From assembly GCA_003559585.1 (NCBI GenBank), contig PWKX01000109.1, positions 1 to 9,597 on the forward strand: 9,597 nt of DNA. The letters run 5' to 3'. Below the pieces are notes generated by a model. The model ran no database searches, was not told the DNA's origin, and saw only the letters and a list, made by a program, of their open reading frames with translations. Positions 5,160 to 9,597 of the stretch are shown here, in pieces. Within the stretch, counting starts at the first letter, position 1, and each line of letters starts with the position of its first letter. Source of the DNA: Mollicutes bacterium. Lineage in GTDB: Bacteria > Bacillota_I > Bacilli_A > Izemoplasmatales > Izemoplasmataceae. A program made the position numbers and the translations under genes.

Positions 5160-7311
5160 AATCAATGTTTCTCATCAAATAAGCGGTGAGCAACAATGTT
5201 TTTTGAACCCATTCGGTGCGATTAATCGATTCATTAGGCGTGTATAAGTGCTTGCACCCTGGTACAAGACCACACAGCACAGGGTTTTGGTGGTTAATAA
5301 GGCCCGCGGCTGATGGTAAGAGTGTTGATTCAGTTTTGAATGGTTGGTTTAGCGTTTGTGCGATGGCTTTAAATGATTCTATTAAGACATCATGTGTTTT
5401 ATGACGCTTGTATGGTGGGCGTTCTTCTAAGGTCTCAACAAACGTTTTAATGTGACTGTGTGGTGATTTAAAGGTTTGACGTAATGCTTTTTCTAATGCC
5501 TTAGCTTTTTGTTCATCTAAATACGTGATATAGACAGTCGCCGTTACTTTATATGGCAACAGCATACTATGGCGTGAGGTGTTGATATCATGAACCGATA
5601 ACGACAAGCCTTGTTCGTGTTGTGTCATCAAGGATGGTTCGTGCATTTTTTCTAAGAAAAACGACATGGCATTGCCTTGTTTTTGTGGTGAACCAACTCT
5701 TAAGTTTCTACCTTCAACCACCACACGTAACTTAATCGCACCACGACGTTGATGAATAAAGGTGTCGTCGTTATGCGATGGGTGCATGATTAAAAACGGA
5801 TGTGGTTTATTAGATAACTTACTTAATGCAGACCCACTATACCGCATACCCAAGCCTTCATCACCATACACAAACAACCCAAATGGTATGTCACTTAATC
5901 GACCTGTTTCTTTTAGGGCATCAAAGGCTTTAAGAACACTAACTAATCCCGCCCTTGAAGTGGCGATGCCTTCGCCAAATAACCGCTCAGGTTCTTTTCT
6001 AAATGGTACTCTATATCCTGATCTTTCACCTGGAATGTCCATCGGTACTACAAAAATCGGCCCTTCGTTTATGCCAGCTGGGCTTTTATAAAACCAGTGT
6101 GAAGACCCGTCTGTAAACGCGCTATCTTTTTTAATACCCAATTTAGATAACCGTTTATCAAGTCTTCTAATAAACGCTTGTTTACTGACTAAATCATCGG
6201 TTAAGGTAATATGGTTGGTCCAGGATTTTAACTCTTGTTCGCTTTGATCGCGGTGATTGGTGATATAACTTAAGGCTTGGCTTTTATCTGTGAAATTTTC
6301 TGATTGATGATCGGTGATGACCGGTCCAAAATAACGTGTTGCAGCAACTTGAATGATTTTTTGTATCAGTTTATTATAAGAAAGACCAATCACCTCAGCG
6401 GCTTTAACATAAGACGCATTAGCACCAAGAGAAGCCATTGAATTGACTTCTAATACATAGGGATTGCCATCGTTATCAATACGAAAGTCCACACGCGCTG
6501 AATCATAACAGCCTAAAGCGTGAAAAGTCTTAATCGCTAAGTCTTGAACTTTTTTGGTTAACGCTTCTGGTAAAGGCGCAGGGCACTGTGATGTGACACG
6601 TTTGTTGTCGGCCTTACTCGTTTTATCTTCAAACGTAAAGATTTTTTCACCTGTTTCAAAGGTTAACTCTAATGGTGGTAAAGCCTCCGTTGGATGATTC
6701 CCAATCAACCCAACATTAACCTCACGTCCATCAATGTATTCCTCAACCAACGTTGGTGATTTAAACGCTTCATAAATATGTGCCACACCAGCTCTTAACT
6801 CATCCTCATCATGAACGATTCTTAAACCAAACGAGACCGCTTCACTTTTTGGTTTCACAATCAAAGGATAGGTTAGTGTTTCTCTTAATGGTTCATCTGG
6901 TGTCTCAAGTACTGCAAATTTAGGCGTTGGTATGCCACGTTGAAGTAGAATCATCTTTGTGATGACTTTATCTAGTGCAATGGCATGAGTCTCAGGACTA
7001 GAACCCACATAAGGAATACCAAGCATCTCAAAAATACCAGGCATATGCATATAACGACCTTTACCTTGTATCCCATAACTTAAATTAAAAACAAGCCCAG
7101 GCCTTTCACCGCTGATGACTTTAGGCATAAACGTTTCTAAATTAGTGATAATGTTTTTGTCGCCTTCAAAGGTTCTGACTTGATGCCCTTCTTCAATTAA
7201 CGCCGCTTTGACACGCCTAATGGTATCAAGCCCATATTTTTCTTTATTCGGTACCCCAAATAAATTAATGACCGCTTGCGATTCACGGTTGTAAACAATG
7301 GCAATTTTCAT
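5158..7311 (-). CDS. ATP-grasp ligase (D-Ala-D-Ala ligase-like) fused to a degenerate M20 peptidase-like domain
   Basis: This 717-residue protein has two domains. Residues 1-325 resemble D-alanine-D-alanine ligases, which join two amino acids at the expense of ATP. Visible are PGIFEMLGIPYVGSS (91-105), LDK (113-115), the ATP lysine in VKPK (152-155), EEYIDGREVNV (190-200), Arg273 and Asp275 in ARVD, and the Mg ligands Glu288 and Asn290 in LEVN. The Tyr after the EAK lysine is Thr231, and the C-terminal carboxylate loop is changed (SLGANASY), so the product is probably not D-Ala-D-Ala. Residues ~345-717 follow the M20 peptidase layout, including a dimerisation insert (520-625), RPPY (631-634) and HLYTPNE (688-694). 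The HxD, DxKGG and GTD metal motifs are lost (PMD 423-425, ATSRAG 450-455, SAA 667-669), so it is probably not a working peptidase. Start ATG has GGGAG 6 nt upstream. It is the first gene of the operon. Confidence 0.85.
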   Translation of the reverse strand: MKIAIVYNRESQAVINLFGVPNKEKYGLDTIRRVKAALIEEGHQVRTFEGDKNIITNLETFMPKVISGERPGLVFNLSYGIQGKGRYMHMPGIFEMLGIPYVGSSPETHAIALDKVITKMILLQRGIPTPKFAVLETPDEPLRETLTYPLIVKPKSEAVSFGLRIVHDEDELRAGVAHIYEAFKSPTLVEEYIDGREVNVGLIGNHPTEALPPLELTFETGEKIFTFEDKTSKADNKRVTSQCPAPLPEALTKKVQDLAIKTFHALGCYDSARVDFRIDNDGNPYVLEVNSMASLGANASYVKAAEVIGLSYNKLIQKIIQVAATRYFGPVITDHQSENFTDKSQALSYITNHRDQSEQELKSWTNHITLTDDLVSKQAFIRRLDKRLSKLGIKKDSAFTDGSSHWFYKSPAGINEGPIFVVPMDIPGERSGYRVPFRKEPERLFGEGIATSRAGLVSVLKAFDALKETGRLSDIPFGLFVYGDEGLGMRYSGSALSKLSNKPHPFLIMHPSHNDDTFIHQRRGAIKLRVVVEGRNLRVGSPQKQGNAMSFFLEKMHEPSLMTQHEQGLSLSVHDINTSRHSMLLPYKVTATVYITYLDEQKAKALEKALRQTFKSPHSHIKTFVETLEERPPYKRHKTHDVLIESFKAIAQTLNQPFKTESTLLPSAAGLINHQNPVLCGLVPGCKHLYTPNESINRTEWVQKTLLLTAYLMRNID

Positions 7312-7351
7312 CTTTAACTCCCTTTATTCTAATGGTGCTTATCCCCTTCAT

Positions 7352-7362
7352 TTAGGACCTAA
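7352..7362. promoter_or_regulatory. Palindrome in the leader of the ligase operon
   Basis: TTAGG-A-CCTAA on the plus strand is a perfect 11-bp inverted repeat. It lies roughly 11-21 nt downstream of the predicted transcription start, a common place for a repressor operator. The leader is only about 60 nt long, and I see no riboswitch fold in it. Confidence 0.3.
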
Positions 7363-7379
7363 GCCTTATTTGATAACCT

Positions 7380-7409
7380 ATTGTACCACTTAGATATGTG
7401 AACTGAAAA
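7380..7409 (-). promoter_or_regulatory. Putative promoter for the ligase/GGT-like/FGase-like operon
   Basis: On the minus strand the extended -10 TGGTACAAT occupies 7388-7380. A -35-like TTTTCA lies at 7409-7404 with an 18-nt spacer. Transcription would start near 7373, about 60 nt before the ATG at 7311. It follows directly after the csoR terminator, so the operon has its own transcript. Confidence 0.55.
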
Positions 7410-7437
7410 GCTTTTTTTTATTTTATTTGTTTTCATT

Positions 7438-7473
7438 AAAAAACCGCCACTTTTTAAGCAAGTGACGGTTTTT
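7438..7473 (-). terminator. Intrinsic terminator of the copA-csoR operon
   Basis: Reading the minus strand, ACCGTCACTT pairs with AAGTGGCGGT (one G-U pair) around a 7-nt loop and is followed by a T run. The hairpin begins a few bases after the csoR TAA (7478-7476). It separates the copper operon from the promoter of the ligase operon. Confidence 0.85.
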
Positions 7474-7475
7474 GA

Positions 7476-7739
7476 TTACTTCATATATTTGCCGAGAATG
7501 TGGATGATTTCATCCATTTTTTCATCTTGGGTGTTGTCTTGAAACGAATCACGCACACACGTTTCAATGTGGGTTTTTAAAATATTAAGATTGGCTTTTT
7601 TAATCAACGATTCCAACGCCGAGACTTGCATGGCAATATCCACGCAATAGCGACCTTCTTCTGTCATTCTAATGATTGAATCAAGTTGACCGCGCGCTGT
7701 TTTTAATAAGTTAAGGGCTTTTGTTTGATCATGCGACAC
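7476..7739 (-). CDS. csoR: Copper-sensing transcriptional repressor CsoR
   Basis: CsoR is a small all-helical DNA-binding repressor that releases its operator when Cu(I) binds. The 87-residue protein carries the complete Cys-His-Cys copper site: Cys32 (RYCVDI), His57 and Cys61 (KTHIETCV). It also has the second-shell Tyr31 and Glu77, which match Tyr35 and Glu81 of Mycobacterium tuberculosis CsoR at a constant offset of four. This makes copper a better ligand call than formaldehyde (FrmR), nickel (RcnR) or sulfide (CstR). Start is GTG (7739-7737), with AAAGGAG 9 nt upstream. The start lies inside the last codons of copA, an 11-nt overlap, so the two are co-transcribed and probably translationally coupled. 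CsoR would be expected to repress its own operon from an operator upstream of copA, outside this window. Confidence 0.93.
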   Translation of the reverse strand: MSHDQTKALNLLKTARGQLDSIIRMTEEGRYCVDIAMQVSALESLIKKANLNILKTHIETCVRDSFQDNTQDEKMDEIIHILGKYMK

Positions 7740-9597
7740 GGGTAGACACTCCTTTTAATGGTAATTTTTTTAATCGAAGCGAGTTGTAAACCACATTTAG
7801 TGAGCTTAGTGACATGGCTGCGGCTCCGATCATTGGGTGGAGTAAGCCTAACATCGCAAACGGGATTGCCACGGCGTTGTAAAACCAAGCCCAGAAATAG
7901 TTTTGTTTGATTTTTCTAAAAATACCTTTAGATAAGATATAGGCACCAAACACAGCCTGTAAATCGCCACGAATCAGGGTGACATCGGCCGCTTCAATCG
8001 CCACATCGGTGCCGCTGCCAATCGCCATGCCAACATCAGCTTGTGTTAAGGCTGGCGCATCGTTAATGCCATCACCAACCATCGCCACAAGTCCGTAAAT
8101 CTCTTGAAGGCGTTTGATCTCATCAACTTTGCCATCAGGTAACACACCCGCCACCACATCTTTAATGCCAGCTTTTTTAGCGATGGCTTTGGCCGTTCTT
8201 TCATTATCACCGGTGAGCATCACTGTGGCAATGCCATGTGCGTGTAACGTTTTTAGCACCTCTGGTGCTTCTTCTTTAATTTGATCGGCAATGGCCACAT
8301 ACCCTAACAACTCATTGGCTTTTGAAACCATAACCACCGTTTTACCTTCTTCTTCTAATGCCATAACGGCTTTTTCTACATTGCTGGTTTCTACCATTAA
8401 ATCTTTCATCATGGCGCGGTTACCAATGGCCACTGTCTGATTGGCCATTTGTGCTTTCACACCTTTTCCTGTCACACTTTCAAACTTTGTCACTTGCGCG
8501 GGTTTGATATCCTTGTTTTTAGCATAGGTCAAAATCGCTTCAGCCAATGGATGTTCACTGCCCGCTTCAATCGATGCGGCCACGTGCAATAAATCGGCTT
8601 CATCTTTTGTTGGGTGTGCATTGGTGACTTCTGGTTTACCGTAGGTTAGAGTTCCTGTTTTATCAAAAGCAATGGCTTTAATATCTTTTAACGTTTGCAC
8701 CGCTTCTCCGTGACGAATCAAGATGCCGTTTTCAGCCCCTTTTCCACTACCAACCATAAGTGCGGTTGGGGTTCCCAGTCCTAAAGCACACGGACAGGCA
8801 ATCACCAGCACAGCTGTGGCGGTAATAAAGGCTAAAGTTAATGGCGATTGATCGGTATTAATCCACGGCAAGACATCCTCAAAGCGCGTCATGATATCAA
8901 CGTGAAAACCTGTGAACACTAAAAACGAGGTGAATGTCATCATCGTTAAAACCAAAACAATGGGCACAAAATACCCAGTAACTTTATCTGCAAAAGCTTG
9001 AATTGGTACTTTTGAACCTTGACAGGCTTCAACAAGTTTAATCACTTGTGATAAAAAGGTGTCTTCTCTTGTTTTGGTTACCTTTACTTTTAACACACCT
9101 TCTTTATTTAATGTCGCACCAATGACCTCATCGCCAACTTTACGTTTAACTGGCATCGACTCGCCAGTCGCAATAGACTCATCAACGGTGCTTTCACCTT
9201 CAATAACCTCGCCATCACTTGGTAATTTCTCACCCGGTTTAACAAGCATGATATCACCCGGTGATAACTCATTGACTGGGATATTCACTTCTTCACCATC
9301 AATGATGACGCGGGCTGTTTTAGCACCCAACTCCATCAGTTTTTTAATCGCTTGTGAGGCTTTTCCTTTTGCTCTGGTTTCTAAATATTTACCAATTAAA
9401 TGAAACGTCATGATTGTCATGGCCATTTCCATAAAAGTTGTAATCGGTAGGAATAATCCCGATAAACCAATCACATAAGGTGGCACCGAACCCATTGAAA
9501 CTAAGACATCCATATTCGGACTTAAGTTTTTAATGGAGTTTAAACTGGCTTTGTGAACATGTCTACCTAGATAAAAAATCACAGGTAAGCCCATCAA
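7729..9597 (-). CDS. copA: Cu(I)-exporting P-type ATPase CopA (5' end cut by window)
   Basis: CopA pumps Cu(I) out across the cytoplasmic membrane using ATP and protects against copper toxicity. The 622 visible residues hold the core: actuator motif TGES; the membrane metal motif CPC (8796-8788) in CPCALGLGTPTAL; the phosphorylated Asp in DKTGTLT (8664-8644); SEHPLAEAI with the P1B-specific HP pair; LTGDN; and GDGINDAPAL. The last two membrane helices contain Tyr-Asn (FYNAV) and MSLSS, which with CPC form the signature of the Cu(I)/Ag(I) P1B-1 class. The reading frame is open at the window edge. The missing part should contain the first membrane helices and any N-terminal heavy-metal-binding domain; typical CopA is 730-800 residues. 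The stop is TGA, and its last codons overlap csoR, whose product confirms the copper role. Confidence 0.96.
   Translation of the reverse strand: MMGLPVIFYLGRHVHKASLNSIKNLSPNMDVLVSMGSVPPYVIGLSGLFLPITTFMEMAMTIMTFHLIGKYLETRAKGKASQAIKKLMELGAKTARVIIDGEEVNIPVNELSPGDIMLVKPGEKLPSDGEVIEGESTVDESIATGESMPVKRKVGDEVIGATLNKEGVLKVKVTKTREDTFLSQVIKLVEACQGSKVPIQAFADKVTGYFVPIVLVLTMMTFTSFLVFTGFHVDIMTRFEDVLPWINTDQSPLTLAFITATAVLVIACPCALGLGTPTALMVGSGKGAENGILIRHGEAVQTLKDIKAIAFDKTGTLTYGKPEVTNAHPTKDEADLLHVAASIEAGSEHPLAEAILTYAKNKDIKPAQVTKFESVTGKGVKAQMANQTVAIGNRAMMKDLMVETSNVEKAVMALEEEGKTVVMVSKANELLGYVAIADQIKEEAPEVLKTLHAHGIATVMLTGDNERTAKAIAKKAGIKDVVAGVLPDGKVDEIKRLQEIYGLVAMVGDGINDAPALTQADVGMAIGSGTDVAIEAADVTLIRGDLQAVFGAYILSKGIFRKIKQNYFWAWFYNAVAIPFAMLGLLHPMIGAAAMSLSSLNVVYNSLRLKKLPLKGVSTRVA

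Noticed and set aside
5762..6091. Plus-strand open frame of 109 codons opposite the ligase-fusion gene
   Set aside because: It is antisense to a conserved M20-like region, with no domain and no plausible upstream signals.
7380..7390. Minus-strand AGTGGTACAAT recalled the T-box antiterminator motif (GGTGGTACCGCG)
   Set aside because: The conserved CGCG part is missing, there is no specifier-loop leader or terminator, and the sequence is better explained as an extended -10 box.
7703..7888. Minus-strand open frame of 61 codons across the copA-csoR junction
   Set aside because: It is in a different frame from both genes, whose products are strongly conserved there; it has no family features.
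9059..9403. Plus-strand open frame of 114 codons opposite copA
   Set aside because: It lies wholly antisense to well-conserved ATPase sequence, has no recognisable protein features, and is explained by the coding bias of the other strand.
1..9597. tRNA/rRNA genes, CRISPR repeats, insertion sequences, phage genes or attachment sites
   Set aside because: No tRNA-like cloverleaf, regularly spaced repeats, transposase or integrase motifs, or terminal inverted repeats were seen in reading both strands.

Overview
The window is an AT-rich bacterial chromosomal segment with dense, mostly minus-strand genes and purine-rich ribosome binding sites (AGGAGG, GGAGG, AAAGGAG). TGA is used as a stop by two genes (the GGT-like gene and copA), so the code is the standard bacterial one. 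The content (PlsY-type acyltransferase, Udk, CsoR/CopA, class-3 aldehyde dehydrogenase) fits a low-GC Bacillota or an Acholeplasma-like mollicute. The sequence alone does not settle which, and no phylogenetic marker is present.

Layout, left to right. (1) 1-1261, minus: a PlsY-family glycerol-3-phosphate acyltransferase gene, cut by the window start, lies downstream of a uridine kinase gene; the two probably share a transcript. (2) 1262-1363: a compact divergent promoter region containing a 13-bp palindrome. (3) 1364-2716, plus: a class-3 type aldehyde dehydrogenase, the only plus-strand gene. It ends in a hairpin terminator shared with the convergent operon. (4) 7311-2726, minus: a tightly packed three-gene operon encoding a D-Ala-D-Ala-ligase-like ATP-grasp domain fused to an M20-peptidase-like domain, a gamma-glutamyltranspeptidase-family Ntn hydrolase, and an N-formylglutamate-amidohydrolase-family enzyme. 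It has its own extended -10 promoter and a palindrome in the short leader. (5) 9597-7476, minus: a copper-export operon with the C-terminal ~620 residues of a Cu(I) P-type ATPase (copA) overlapping a csoR copper-sensor gene, closed by a hairpin terminator.

The copper module is conventional: CopA exports Cu(I), and CsoR, carrying the full Cys-His-Cys site, would repress the operon until copper binds. The lipid, nucleotide and aldehyde genes are ordinary housekeeping functions.

The three-gene operon is the candidate for something undescribed. The ligase domain keeps the ATP/Mg residues but has a changed amino-acid pocket. The fused M20 domain keeps the fold signatures but has lost most zinc ligands. 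The GGT homologue keeps its autoprocessing threonine but lacks nearly all residues that hold a gamma-glutamyl group. The FGase-like protein sits away from any histidine-utilisation gene. Together they look like a make-and-break pathway for an unusual amide or peptide-like small molecule. That reading is inference.
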